Assembly: GCF_016135805.1 (NCBI RefSeq)
Contig: NZ_JADWOX010000003.1
Location: 1 to 64,000 of the forward strand
DNA from: Caulobacter hibisci
GTDB lineage: Bacteria; Pseudomonadota; Alphaproteobacteria; Caulobacterales; Caulobacteraceae
Direction: 5' to 3'
DNA: 64,000 nucleotides
The translations under genes were made by a program, and so were the position numbers. Within the stretch, counting starts at the first letter, position 1; each line of letters begins with the position of its first letter. Under the pieces are notes generated by a model. It made no database searches. It was not told the origin of the DNA and was given only the letters and a program-made list of their open reading frames with translations. Shown piece after piece: positions 24,278 to 33,900 of this stretch.

Positions 24278-25039
24278 TTAAGCCCGGTCGGCGAAGCTGT
24301 CGCCCAGGTAAACCCGACGCACTTCCGGATTGTCGACGATCTCCTTCGGAGAGCCCTCGAACAGCACCTCGCCGGCGGCGATGATCGAGGCCCGATCGAC
24401 CATGTCCAGCGTCTCGCGGACGTTGTGGTCGGTGATCAGGATGCCGATGCCGCGGTTCTTGAGGTAGTTCACCACCTCGCGGATGTCGGAGATCGCTAGC
24501 GGGTCGATGCCGGCGAACGGCTCGTCGAGCAGCATGAACGACGGCTCGCTGGCCAGGGCCCGGGCGATTTCCACGCGGCGACGCTCGCCGCCCGACAGGG
24601 CCACGGCCGGCGACTTGCGGATATGGGTGATCCGCAGTTCCTCGAGGATGTTGGTCACAGTCTCGCGCGCCTTGCGGGCGTTCTTCTCGCGCATCTCGAC
24701 CACGGCCATGACGTTCTGCTCGACCGTCATGCCGCGGAAGATCGAGGCTTCCTGCGGCAGGTAGCCGACGCCGAGGCGGGCGCGCTGGAACATCGGCTGG
24801 GCGGTGATGTCCTCGCCGTCGAGATAGATCGAGCCGTAGTCGGCGGCGATCAGGCCGGTGACCATGTAGAAGGTCGTGGTCTTGCCCGCGCCGTTGGGGC
24901 CCAGCAGGCCGACGACTTCGCCGCGCTTCAGGCGCAGCGAGACGTTCTTGACCACCGGCCGGTCGCCGAAGGTCTTGCCGACGCCGTCGACATAGAGACC
25001 GTCCTCGGTCGCGCCGCCGCCCAGGGTTTGAAACTGCAT
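24278..25039 (-). CDS. lptB: LPS export ABC transporter ATP-binding protein
   Basis: The 253-residue ATPase drives LPS from the inner membrane to the Lpt bridge. Walker A is GPNGAGKTT (about 49-57), the signature LSGGERRRVEIARAL near 148, and Walker B FMLLDEPFAGIDPLA. The H-loop is ITDHNVRETL. The start ATG at 25039 gives a short N-terminal extension. It follows lptA by 8 bp. LptF/LptG are not in the window. Confidence 0.95.
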   Translation of the reverse strand: MQFQTLGGGATEDGLYVDGVGKTFGDRPVVKNVSLRLKRGEVVGLLGPNGAGKTTTFYMVTGLIAADYGSIYLDGEDITAQPMFQRARLGVGYLPQEASIFRGMTVEQNVMAVVEMREKNARKARETVTNILEELRITHIRKSPAVALSGGERRRVEIARALASEPSFMLLDEPFAGIDPLAISDIREVVNYLKNRGIGILITDHNVRETLDMVDRASIIAAGEVLFEGSPKEIVDNPEVRRVYLGDSFADRA

Positions 25040-25047
25040 CAGGGCTC

Positions 25048-25599
25048 TCAGGGCTTGCTGGCGGCGGGCTTCTTGGAATCGTCCGACGTGCTCGGATAGA
25101 CCACGGCGCGCACGCGGTTCTTCTTGCCCGCGCCCTTGACGCTGGATTCCATGCGCACGTCGTTGGTCTTGGTGTTGACCACCATGCGGTCGCCCCGGGC
25201 CACGTCCTGGCCCTGGATGGCGATGACGTTGCCGGTCACCACGATGGTGTCGCTGGCATAGTCGTAGGTCGCCCGGTCGCCGCGCACGGTCTGCTTGGGG
25301 GTGACGTAGAACACCTCGCCCTCGGCCTCGACGCGATCGACGTTGCCGCAGCCGTTGCCGCCGCCGCCCGGCTTCTTCTGATTGTAGAGGGTCATCTTGG
25401 CCGCGCGCAGACGCGAGGTCTCCTGCAGCACCTCGACGGCGCCGCGGAAGATGGTCTTGCACTGGCTGGAGATGGTCTCCTGCTCGTCGGCCGAGATGTC
25501 GACCGGCGCGCTGGAGCCGGTCTGCGCCAGGGCCGCGCCGGCCATCGGCCCGCCCAGCAGGCTCGCGGCGACGCCAGCGACCGCCATTGCTCGTTTCAT
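25048..25599 (-). CDS. lptA: LPS transport periplasmic protein LptA
   Basis: The 183-residue product has a Sec signal peptide (MKRAMAVAGVAASLL...ALA) and an OstA-like beta-jellyroll domain: PVDISADEQETISSQCKTIFRGAVEVLQETSRLRAAKMTLY and GNVIAIQGQDVARGDRMVVNTKTNDVRME. LptA polymerises into the bridge carrying LPS across the periplasm. The start at 25599 is chosen for GAGG spacing and signal peptide; upstream in-frame ATGs exist. It has a Lys/Ser-rich C-terminal tail. Confidence 0.88.
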   Translation of the reverse strand: MKRAMAVAGVAASLLGGPMAGAALAQTGSSAPVDISADEQETISSQCKTIFRGAVEVLQETSRLRAAKMTLYNQKKPGGGGNGCGNVDRVEAEGEVFYVTPKQTVRGDRATYDYASDTIVVTGNVIAIQGQDVARGDRMVVNTKTNDVRMESSVKGAGKKNRVRAVVYPSTSDDSKKPAASKP

Positions 25600-25639
25600 C
25601 GACCTCGCCCTCATCTGTCGCATCGTCCTCATGGTCCCG

Positions 25640-26254
25640 TCAGTTTTCGTCGCCGCCGACGCGATCGAGACGCGTGCGGACTCCACCGCGGAAAACGATG
25701 CGGTCGCCCTTGTCATATACGGAATAGGCGTTGGATTTCACCTGTCCTGTGGGGCCTTCGCCCTGCAGCACGGATTCGCCGGTGATCACGCCGGTCTTGG
25801 TGTCGACGAAAGCCTCGTCCGACGCGAAGCGATAGCCGCCGCCGTCGTCCATGCGCACGTCGCCGCGCAGCACGAGCTTGAGGTTGTCCTCGCGATAGAC
25901 GCCGCTCTTGGACGTCACCCGGCTGGGCTTGGGCTCGTCGATGCCCAGGGTCATGGTCGGGTCGTCCAGCAGCACGCGCTTGAGGTCGGCGTCGTCGCGC
26001 ACTGCCGACCGCGCCGTGATCAGGAAGGCGCGCCCGTCGTTCGACTGGCCGTAGAAGCGCGGATTGAGCATGCGGATCTGGGACTGGGGCTTTTCGGGCC
26101 CGCGCTCGGCCGCCGTCATCGTGCGCCAGACCACCTGGCCGATGGCCGAGCCCAGCAGGGCGACCACGGCGACGGGCAGGGCCAGGCGCGCGGCGCGAAC
26201 CAGGCGCGAGCGTCGACGCCAGCGCCGCAGATCGCGCTTGAAGCCCCCCCTCAT
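25640..26254 (-). CDS. lptC: LPS export bitopic protein LptC
   Basis: The 204-residue product has a basic N-terminus (MRGGFKRDLRRWRRRSRLV), one membrane helix (about 24-42) and a periplasmic LptC/OstA-like domain with MLNPRFYGQSNDGRAFLITARSA and GVYREDNLKLVLRGDVRM. It joins LptB2FG to LptA. Start ATG at 26254; the stop lies 40 bp before lptA. Order lptC-lptA-lptB matches other proteobacteria. Confidence 0.85.
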   Translation of the reverse strand: MRGGFKRDLRRWRRRSRLVRAARLALPVAVVALLGSAIGQVVWRTMTAAERGPEKPQSQIRMLNPRFYGQSNDGRAFLITARSAVRDDADLKRVLLDDPTMTLGIDEPKPSRVTSKSGVYREDNLKLVLRGDVRMDDGGGYRFASDEAFVDTKTGVITGESVLQGEGPTGQVKSNAYSVYDKGDRIVFRGGVRTRLDRVGGDEN

Positions 26255-26283
26255 CGCCACATCGGCCACGTCCGTCGTCCCTC

Positions 26284-26901
26284 TTAAGCGTGCGCGAAGA
26301 TGTCGACGTCTTCCCAACCGGCCAGGTCGAGCGCGGCGCGGTGGGGCAGATAGTCGAAGGCCGCCTGAGCCAGGGCCATGCGGCCCTCGCGCACCAGCAT
26401 GGTGTTCAAACGCTCGCGCAGGCCATGCAGGTGCAGCACGTCCGAGGCGGCGTAGGCCACCTGCTCGGGGGTCAGCGCCGCCGCGCCCCAATCCGAGCTC
26501 TGCTGGGCCTTGGACAGCTCCACGCCCATCAGTTCGCGCGTCACGTCCTTGAGGCCGTGGCGGTCGGTATAGGTGCGGGCCAGCTTGGAGGCGATCTTCG
26601 TGCAGTACACGGGAGCCGTCATGACGCCCAGATGCAGCAGGAACATGGCGATGTCGAAACGACCGAAGTGGAAAAGCTTCAGCACGCCGGGATCGGTCAG
26701 CAGCGCCTTCAGGTTCGGCGCGTGATAGGTCGAGCGGTCCAGGCGCACCACGTGGGCGTCGCCGTCGCCGGACGACAGCTGCACCACGCACAGCGGATCG
26801 CGCCCCAGGCGCAGGCCCATGGTTTCCGAATCGATGGCGATCGCCGTCGCCCCGGCGAACACGCCGTCGGGCAGGTCGCCTTCATGAACAAAGCTGGCCA
26901 A
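26284..26901 (-). CDS. rnd: RNase D-type 3'-5' exonuclease, short form
   Basis: The 205-residue DEDDy exonuclease has motif I AIDSETMGL, motif II FHFGRFDIAMF and motif III YAASDVLHL, all intact. The HRDC domains of E. coli RNase D are lacking, so it is a single-domain alphaproteobacterial form. It trims RNA 3' ends such as tRNA precursors. The start is probably TTG at 26901. It lies 29 bp upstream of lptC, likely in the same operon. A tRNA gene sits next upstream on the same strand. Confidence 0.85.
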   Translation of the reverse strand: MASFVHEGDLPDGVFAGATAIAIDSETMGLRLGRDPLCVVQLSSGDGDAHVVRLDRSTYHAPNLKALLTDPGVLKLFHFGRFDIAMFLLHLGVMTAPVYCTKIASKLARTYTDRHGLKDVTRELMGVELSKAQQSSDWGAAALTPEQVAYAASDVLHLHGLRERLNTMLVREGRMALAQAAFDYLPHRAALDLAGWEDVDIFAHA

Positions 26902-27058
26902 GTGTCTTTCGTCTCCACGCGTCGGCGTCGTCGCGACCGGCGCCGCTCCGACGCCTTATAGTGGAGCGTCGGCGATGCACGCCAGATGAACCGAATATCT
27001 ATTGCATGGAAAGCTTGGAACCACCCCGCACCTCGCATCCGCGAGGGTTGGTAAGGGG

Positions 27059-27145
<87 letters not shown>

Positions 27146-27182
27146 CCGCGGCGCAACCCGTTGGGCCGCTGCGAGGGCCGGA

Positions 27183-27211
27183 CGTTTATGCAAAGGTTCT
27201 GACGGCGTCAA
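27183..27211 (-). promoter_or_regulatory. Promoter for tRNA-Leu
   Basis: TTGACG (27211-27206) and TAAACG (27188-27183) are separated by 17 nt on the minus strand. They would start transcription about 30 nt upstream of the tRNA 5' end. Confidence 0.55.
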
Positions 27212-27281
27212 TCGCATTTCTCACTTTTCTTGCGAACATCCCCAGGCTCGTCTAATCCCCCATTCATCGCAGCGACGAGGA

Positions 27282-28259
27282 ATGAAGATGCAGGGTCTGG
27301 TCACGGTGTTCGGCGGCTCCGGCTTCGTAGGAAGCCAGGTGGTGCGCGCCCTCGCCAAGGCGGGCTATCGCGTACGCGTAGCCGTGCGTCAGCCCAATCT
27401 CGCCTACCGCATGCGGATGCTGGGCGATGTCGGTCAGATCGAGGTCTTCCAGGCCAATGTGCGCAATGAGGCCTCGGTGGCCCGCGCGCTGGACGGCGCC
27501 GAGGCGGCCGTCAACCTGGTGGGCGTGCTGTGGGAAAGCGGCCGCCAGCAGTTCCAGTCGCTGCACGCCATGGGCGCCAAGATCGTGGCCGAACAGGCCG
27601 CCGCCGCCGGCCTCAAGCGCCTGGTGCAGGTCTCGGCCATCGGCGCGAACGCCGAGTCGGACAGCAAGTACGCGCGCACCAAGGCCGAGGGCGAAGCCGC
27701 CGTCCGCGCCGCCTTCCCGACCGCCACGATCGTGCGTCCCTCGATCGTGTTCGGCCAGGACGACAAGTTCTTCAACAAGTTCGGCCAGATGGCCGCGCTC
27801 GCCCCGGCCCTGCCGCTGGTCGGCGGCGGCCACACCAAGTTCCAGCCGGTGTTCGTCGGCGACGTCGCCGCGGCGATCGCCAAGATCGTCGTCGATCCGG
27901 CCACCGCGGGCGAGACCTTCGAGCTGGGCGGCCCGACCGTCTACAGCTTCAAGGAGCTGCTGCAGTTTGTGCTGACCGAAACCGGCCGCGCCCGCGTGCT
28001 GGCGCCCCTGCCCTGGCCGCTCGCCGGCCTGGTGGGCAAGCTGGGCGACCTGCAGGCCGCGGTCTTGCCGCTGGCCCCGCCGATCACCACCGACCAGGTG
28101 GCCCTGCTGAAGGCCGGCGACAATGTCGTCACGCCGGGCGCCAAGGGCCTGGCCGACCTCGGCGTGATCCCCACCGCCGTCGAGGCCGTGGTTCCGTCCT
28201 ACCTCTACCGCTACCGCAAGGGCGGCCAGTACGCCCCGACCCCGGCCGGCGCGTTCTAA
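27282..28259 (+). CDS. NDUFA9-like NAD(P)-binding protein (atypical SDR)
   Basis: The 325-residue protein has an N-terminal Rossmann motif VTVFGGSGFVGSQVVRAL and the atypical SDR pattern of complex I NDUFA9-family proteins: VNLVGVLWESGRQQFQSLHAMGAKIVAEQAAAAGLKRLVQVSAIGAN, SKYARTKAEGEAAVRAAFP (Tyr and Lys both present), RPSIVFGQDDKFFNKF. Bacterial members are thought to act in complex I stability or quinone-linked metabolism, but they are poorly characterised. The ATG at 27282 follows GACGAGGA. It is convergent with uppP. Confidence 0.85.
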   Translation: MKMQGLVTVFGGSGFVGSQVVRALAKAGYRVRVAVRQPNLAYRMRMLGDVGQIEVFQANVRNEASVARALDGAEAAVNLVGVLWESGRQQFQSLHAMGAKIVAEQAAAAGLKRLVQVSAIGANAESDSKYARTKAEGEAAVRAAFPTATIVRPSIVFGQDDKFFNKFGQMAALAPALPLVGGGHTKFQPVFVGDVAAAIAKIVVDPATAGETFELGGPTVYSFKELLQFVLTETGRARVLAPLPWPLAGLVGKLGDLQAAVLPLAPPITTDQVALLKAGDNVVTPGAKGLADLGVIPTAVEAVVPSYLYRYRKGGQYAPTPAGAF

Positions 28260-28266
28260 CCCTTAT

Positions 28267-28430
28267 CCCTCTCCCCTTGCGGGAGAGGGTGGCCTCCCGG
28301 AGGGAGGTCGGGTGAGGGGGCGCACCTACAGAAACGCCGCGACAGCTGATCGGCTGTCGCGGCGTTTTGCGTCTGAAAGACCCCTCATCCGTCGGCTATC
28401 GCCGACACCTTCTCCCGCAAGGGGAGAAGG
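28267..28430. repeat. Composite palindromic element, copy 2
   Basis: Same order as copy 1 (12496-12656): CCCTCTCCC/GGGAGAGGG (28267-28289); CCTCCC-GGA-GGGAGG (28293-28307); central terminator; GTCGGC-TATC-GCCGAC (28391-28406); CCTTCTCCC/GGGAGAAGG to 28430. Both internal stems differ from copy 1 by paired changes. It lies between the convergent NDUFA9-like and uppP genes. Confidence 0.85.
28334..28369. terminator. Bidirectional terminator within composite element 2
   Basis: ACGCCGCGACAGC (28334-28346) pairs perfectly with GCTGTCGCGGCGT (28353-28365), 13 bp, loop TGATCG, followed by TTTTGC on the plus strand and GTTTCTG on the minus strand. Confidence 0.7.
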
Positions 28431-28438
28431 ACGATGAA

Positions 28439-29248
28439 TCAGCGCGGGAAGTAGATCAGCGCCAGGCCGGCGACCCCGGCGACGATGCGCCACCAGGCGA
28501 ACGGGGCGAAGCCGCGCTTGCCGATGAAGTCGATCATGTACTTCACCACCACCAGGCCCGACAGGAACGAGACCACGAAGCCGATGGCGATGATGCCGAA
28601 CTGGCTGGCGTCGATGTCCTTGTAGCTCTTGATCAGGTCCAGGCCGAAGGCGCCGACCATGATCGGGATGGCCATGAAGAACGAGAACTCGGCGGCCGCC
28701 TTGCGCTCGACGCCCAGCAGCATCGAGCCGACGATGGTCGAGCCCGAGCGCGATACGCCCGGCAGCAGCGACAGGCACTGGAAGAGACCGATGAGGAAGG
28801 CGGTCTTGAGAGACAGCTTCATGCCGTCGTGCTCGCGGGCCGGCGGGGCCTTCTTGTCGACGATCAGCAGCAGGATCCCGCCGATGATCAGCGAGACGCA
28901 GATCACCTGCGGCAGGAACGGGTTCTCGAAGAAGTGCTTGATGACGCCGTGCAGGGCCAGGCCCGCGGCGAAGGCCGGGATGCAGCCGATGACGACGCTG
29001 AGCGCGAAGCGGCGCGCCTCGGGCTTGGTCGGCAGGCCGACGACGACGCCCCACAGGCGCTGGAAGTAGAGCGCGACCACGGCCAGCACGGCGCCCAGCT
29101 GGATCAGCACGACGAAGGTGTCCCACGGCGTCGCCGGAAGGCTCATGGCCTTGGCCGCCAGCAGCAGATGCCCGGTCGACGAGACGGGAATGAACTCCGT
29201 CAGCCCCTCGATCAGGCCCAGCACGATCGCGATCAGCCACTCCGGCAT
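28439..29248 (-). CDS. uppP: Undecaprenyl-diphosphatase
   Basis: The 269-residue BacA/UppP membrane enzyme removes a phosphate from undecaprenyl pyrophosphate, renewing the lipid carrier for peptidoglycan and O-polysaccharide. The two active-site motifs are present: EGLTEFIPVSSTGH (residues about 14-27) and PGVSRSGSTI (about 163-172). There are seven to eight predicted membrane helices, and length is normal. Overexpression in the family gives bacitracin resistance. It is divergent from gltD. Confidence 0.95.
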   Translation of the reverse strand: MPEWLIAIVLGLIEGLTEFIPVSSTGHLLLAAKAMSLPATPWDTFVVLIQLGAVLAVVALYFQRLWGVVVGLPTKPEARRFALSVVIGCIPAFAAGLALHGVIKHFFENPFLPQVICVSLIIGGILLLIVDKKAPPAREHDGMKLSLKTAFLIGLFQCLSLLPGVSRSGSTIVGSMLLGVERKAAAEFSFFMAIPIMVGAFGLDLIKSYKDIDASQFGIIAIGFVVSFLSGLVVVKYMIDFIGKRGFAPFAWWRIVAGVAGLALIYFPR

Positions 29249-29388
29249 GTCATTCCCTTGTGAAACAAGCTCTTGCGAGCGGAAACGGGCGTGCGCCCGA
29301 CACGGTAAAAAAAGGGTTTATCCACAAAGTGGACCATTTGACGGTATAGATGAGAGTCGCTCGCAATGACCCTGTCGTCATCACGGAT

Positions 29389-29404
29389 ATATTTGTCCAA
29401 ATAT
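29389..29404. promoter_or_regulatory. 16-bp palindrome upstream of gltD
   Basis: ATATTTG-TC-CAAATAT is a perfect inverted repeat in an AT-rich patch, 88 bp before gltD and 140 bp from uppP. It may be an operator or a curved promoter site. It does not match the NtrC consensus. Confidence 0.4.
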
Positions 29405-29492
29405 TTGACCACCGCATTCTTATTGCCCGGGAGAGTCCGTATGAGGCCCTCGAAAGCAAATTTTTCCCCGGCTTCGGGGGCGAGGGAAGCGC

Positions 29493-30938
29493 ATGGCCGA
29501 GCGCATGTTGAAATTCACGACCGTCGCGCGTCGCACGCCTGAAAAGCGGGCGGCCGAAGAGCGTAACGGCGACTTTCACGAGATCTACGCCGACTTCATC
29601 GACGCGAAAGCCAACGAGCAGGCCTCGCGCTGCTCGCAATGCGGCGTGCCCTACTGCCAGACCCACTGCCCGCTGCACAACAACATCCCCGACTGGCTGC
29701 GGATGACCGCCGAGGGCCGGCTGGAGGAAGCCTACGCCCTGTCGCAGGCCACCAATTCCATGCCCGAGGTCTGCGGACGGATCTGCCCGCAGGACCGCCT
29801 CTGCGAAGGCAACTGCGTCATAGAGCAGTCGGGTCACGGCACCGTGACGATCGGCTCGGTCGAACGCTACCTGACCGACAAGGCCTGGGAGATGGGCTGG
29901 GTCAAGCCGCTGGCCGCCAAGGCCGACCGCGGCCAGTCGGTCGGCATCGTCGGCGCCGGCCCCGCGGGCCTGGCCGCCGCCGAGAAGCTGCGCGAGGAAG
30001 GCTACGCCGTCACCGTCTACGATCGCCACGACCGGGCCGGCGGCCTGCTGATCTACGGCATCCCCGGCTTCAAGCTGGAGAAGGACGTCGTCGAGCGCCG
30101 CACGAAGCGCCTGGCCGACGGCGGCGTGACCTTCAAGCTCGGCTTCGAGGTCGGCAAGGACGCCAGCCTGGAAGACCTGCGCGCCGAGCATGACGCGGTG
30201 CTGATCGCGGTGGGCGTCTACGCCGCCCGCGACCTGACCGTGCCCGGCGGCGGCGACAAGGGCGTGGTGCCCGCGCTCGACTATCTGATCGCCTCCAACA
30301 AGAAGACCCTCGGCGACGAGGTTCCGGCCTATGACAGCGGCGAGCTGAACGCCGACGGCAAGGACGTGGTCGTGGTCGGCGGCGGCGACACCGCCATGGA
30401 CTGCGTGCGCACGGCCATCCGCCAGGGCGCCACCTCGGTCACCTGCCTCTATCGCCGCGACAAGGCCAACATGCCCGGCTCGCTGCGCGAAGTGGCCAAT
30501 GCCGAGGAGGAAGGCGTGACCTTCGAATGGCTGGCCGCCCCGCGCGCCCTGTCGGGCGACGCACAAGCCGTGACCGGCGTGCGCGCCATCCGCATGCGCC
30601 TGGGCGCGCCCGACGCCTCGGGCCGCCGCAGCCCCGAGGAGATCCCCGGCGGCGACTTCGACCGTCCGGCCCAGCTGGTGGTCAAGGCCCTGGGCTTCGA
30701 GCCCGAGAACCTGCCGGAACTGTGGGACGCCCCCGACCTGAAGACCACCCGCTGGGGCACGGTCAAGGCGGACGTGCGCCACCAGATGACCAATCTCGAC
30801 GGCGTGTTCGCCGCCGGCGACATCGTTCGCGGCGCCTCGCTGGTGGTGTGGGCGATCAAGGACGGCCGCGACGCCGCCGCCGCCATGCACCGCTACCTGA
30901 AGGCCAAGGCGGCCGCGACTTTGATCGCGGCTGAGTAA
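29493..30938 (+). CDS. gltD: Glutamate synthase small subunit
   Basis: The 481-residue FAD/NADPH and Fe-S protein passes electrons to GltB for conversion of 2-oxoglutarate and glutamine to two glutamates. The N-terminal domain has the cysteine motifs CSQCGVPYCQTHCPLHNNIP and CGRICPQDRLCEGNC. The FAD-binding GIVGAGPAGLAAAEKL follows near 150, and the NADPH-binding VVVVGGGDTAMDC near 290. The C-terminal FAD part is LDGVFAAGDIVRGASLVVWAI. It lies 18 bp upstream of gltB; this small-then-large order is the reverse of E. coli. A DNA palindrome lies upstream. Confidence 0.95.
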   Translation: MAERMLKFTTVARRTPEKRAAEERNGDFHEIYADFIDAKANEQASRCSQCGVPYCQTHCPLHNNIPDWLRMTAEGRLEEAYALSQATNSMPEVCGRICPQDRLCEGNCVIEQSGHGTVTIGSVERYLTDKAWEMGWVKPLAAKADRGQSVGIVGAGPAGLAAAEKLREEGYAVTVYDRHDRAGGLLIYGIPGFKLEKDVVERRTKRLADGGVTFKLGFEVGKDASLEDLRAEHDAVLIAVGVYAARDLTVPGGGDKGVVPALDYLIASNKKTLGDEVPAYDSGELNADGKDVVVVGGGDTAMDCVRTAIRQGATSVTCLYRRDKANMPGSLREVANAEEEGVTFEWLAAPRALSGDAQAVTGVRAIRMRLGAPDASGRRSPEEIPGGDFDRPAQLVVKALGFEPENLPELWDAPDLKTTRWGTVKADVRHQMTNLDGVFAAGDIVRGASLVVWAIKDGRDAAAAMHRYLKAKAAATLIAAE

Positions 30939-30956
30939 GAGGAAAGAGATCAGACC

Positions 30957-33900
30957 ATGAGCCAGATCGACCTCTATCTGAAGAACCGCCAGGCCCTCAT
31001 CGACGGCCACGCCTATGACCCGACCACCGAGCGTGACGCCTGCGGCGTCGGCCTGGTCTGCGCCATCGACGGCAAGCCGCGCCGCGAAGTCGTCGAGCTG
31101 GCGATCAAGGCCCTCAAGGCCCTGTGGCACCGCGGGGCGGTGGACGCCGACGGCAAGACCGGCGACGGCGCCGGCGTGCTGGTCTCGGTCCCGCAGGACT
31201 TCTTCATCGACCAGGTGCGCCGCACCGGCCACGCCCTGCGTCCGGGCCCGATCGGCGTCGGCCAAGTGTTCCTGCCGCGCACGGATCTCGGCGCCCAGGA
31301 AGCCTGCCGCACGATCGTCGAGGCCGAAGCCCTGCGTTTCGGCTTCTACATCTACGGCTGGCGCCAGGTGCCGGTGAACACCGCCGTGATCGGCGAGAAG
31401 GCCAACGCCACCCGCCCGGAAATCGAGCAGATCATGCTGGCCCCGCCGGCCGGCCTCGAAGGCGAGGCGCTGGAGCGCGCCCTGTTCCTGTGCCGCAAGC
31501 GCATCGAAAAGCGCGTCCACGCCCAGAACATCACCGACTTCTACATCTGCTCGTTCTCGGCCCGCTCGCTGATCTACAAGGGCATGTTCCTGGCCGAGTC
31601 GATAGACGAGTTCTATCCGGACCTTAAGGACGAGCGCTTCGCCGCCGCCGTGGCGATCTTCCACCAGCGCTACTCGACCAACACCTTCCCGCAGTGGCGC
31701 CTGGCCCAGCCCTTCCGGATGCTCGCCCACAACGGCGAGATCAACACGATCAAGGGCAACATCAACTGGATGAAGTCCCACGAGATCAAGATGGCGGCCG
31801 ACGCCTTCGGTGAGTTCGGGGACGACGTCAAACCGGTGATCCAGCCGGGCGGTTCGGACTCGGCCAGCCTGGACAACACCTTCGAGGTGCTGGTCCGCGC
31901 CGGCCGCGACGCGCCGATGGCCAAGGCCCTGCTGGTGCCGGAAGCCAGCAACCCCAACCAGAGCGACGAGCACAAGGCGCTCTATTCCTACTGCAACGCC
32001 GTGATGGAGCCCTGGGACGGCCCGGCCGCCCTGTGCGCCACCGACGGCCGCTGGGTCGTGGCCGGCAAGGACCGCTCGGGCCTGCGCCCGCTGCGCGTGG
32101 CCTATACCGACGACGGCCTGGTGATCATGGGCTCGGAAGCCGGCATGTGCGGCGTCGAGGAGTCGCGCATCACCCGCAAGCTGGCCATCTCGCCCGGCCG
32201 GATGATCGCCATCGACCTGGGCGAGGGCAAGCTCTACGGCGAGGACGAGATCGTCGACGAACTAGCCGGCCGCCACCCCTACACCGAGTGGCTGGGCAAC
32301 ATGGTCGATCTCGAAAAGGAGATCGCGCCCGGTCCCGAGCCGCGCAAGTTCGGCCGCGAGGAGCTGACCCGTCGCCAGGCCGCCGCCGGCTTCAGCCTGG
32401 AAGACCTGGAGATGATCCTCGCCCCCATGGTCGAGGACGGCAAGGAAGCCGTCGGCTCGATGGGCGACGACACCCCGCTCGCGGTGCTGTCGGAGAAGTA
32501 CCGGCCGCTGAGCCACTACTTCCGCCAGAACTTCAGCCAGGTGACCAACCCGCCGATCGACCCCCTGCGGGAGACCGGCGTCATGAGCCTGAAGACCCGC
32601 TTCAAGAACCTCGGCAACATCCTGGCCCAGGACGCGGCCCAGGCGGACGTCTACGTGCTGGAGAGCCCCGTGCTCACCACCGGCATGTACATCCGCATCC
32701 ACGAGCTGCTGGGTGAGAAGAACGTCGCGGTCATCGACTGCACCATGCCGCTGCCGGCGCAAGAAGCCCGCGCCGGCGACGCCCTGCGCGCCAACCTCGA
32801 CCGCATCCGGGCCGAGGCCGAGGACGCCGTGCTGCGCGGCTGCGGCGCCATCGTCCTGACCGACGAGGCCAGCGACGCCGGCCGCGTCGGCCTGCCGATG
32901 ATCCTGGCCACCGGCGGGGTGCACGCCCATCTCGTGGCCAAGGGCCTGCGCAGCTACGTCTCGCTGGTCGTCCGCTCGGCCGAGTGCCTCGACACCCACT
33001 ATTTCGCGGTGCTGGTCGGCGTCGGCGCCACGGCGGTCAACGCTTACCTCGCCCAGGAAAGCTTCCAGGACCGCCTGGAGCGCGGCCTGCTCGGCGACAA
33101 GTCGCTGCGCGACGTCTGCATCAACTTCAAGACGTCCATCGAGGGCGGCCTGCTGAAGATCATCTCCAAGATGGGCATCAGCGTCATCAGCTCGTACCGC
33201 GGCGGCTACAACTTCGAAGCCGTCGGCCTGTCGCGCGCCCTGGCCGCCGAGTTCTTCCCCGGCATGCCCTCGCGGATCTCGGGCATCGGCCTGGGCGGCA
33301 TCGAGACCAAGTCGGTCGAGCTGCACCGCAAGGCCTGGGAGACGGCGGCGATCACCCTGCCGGTCGGCGGCCTCTACAAGTCGCGCCGCTCTGGCGAGGC
33401 CCACGCTTTCGAAGCGCGCCTGATGCACACCCTGCAGACGGCCTGCGAGACCGGCGACTACGAGCTCTATCGCCGCTGGTCCTCGGGCCTGCGCACCCAG
33501 AAGCCGATCCAGCTGCGTGACCTGCTCGACTGGCGCTCGGACCGCAACCCGATCGCCACCGACGACGTCGAGAGCGTCAACGAGATCCGCAAGCGCTTCG
33601 TCACCCCGGGCATGAGCCTGGGCGCCCTGAGCCCCGAGGCCCACGGCGCGCTGAACATCGCCATGAACCGCATCGGGGCCAAGTCGGTCTCGGGCGAGGG
33701 CGGCGAGGATTCGGCCCGTTACAAGCCCCTGCCCAACGGCGACAACCCCAACAGCGCCATCAAGCAGGTCGCCTCGGGCCGGTTCGGCGTCACCGCCGAA
33801 TATCTGAACCAGTGCGTCGAGCTGGAGATCAAGGTCGCCCAGGGCGCCAAGCCGGGTGAAGGCGGGCAGCTGCCCGGCTTCAAGGTGACCGAGATGATCG

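Noticed and set aside
27031..27046. CCTCGC-ATCC-GCGAGG hairpin after the tRNA gene as a terminator
   Set aside because: The stem is only 6 bp and no U-run follows on the minus strand.
29249..29492. Sigma-54 promoter or NtrC sites upstream of gltD
   Set aside because: No TGGCAC-N5-TTGC-type promoter and no TGCACC/GGTGCA pair could be found by eye.
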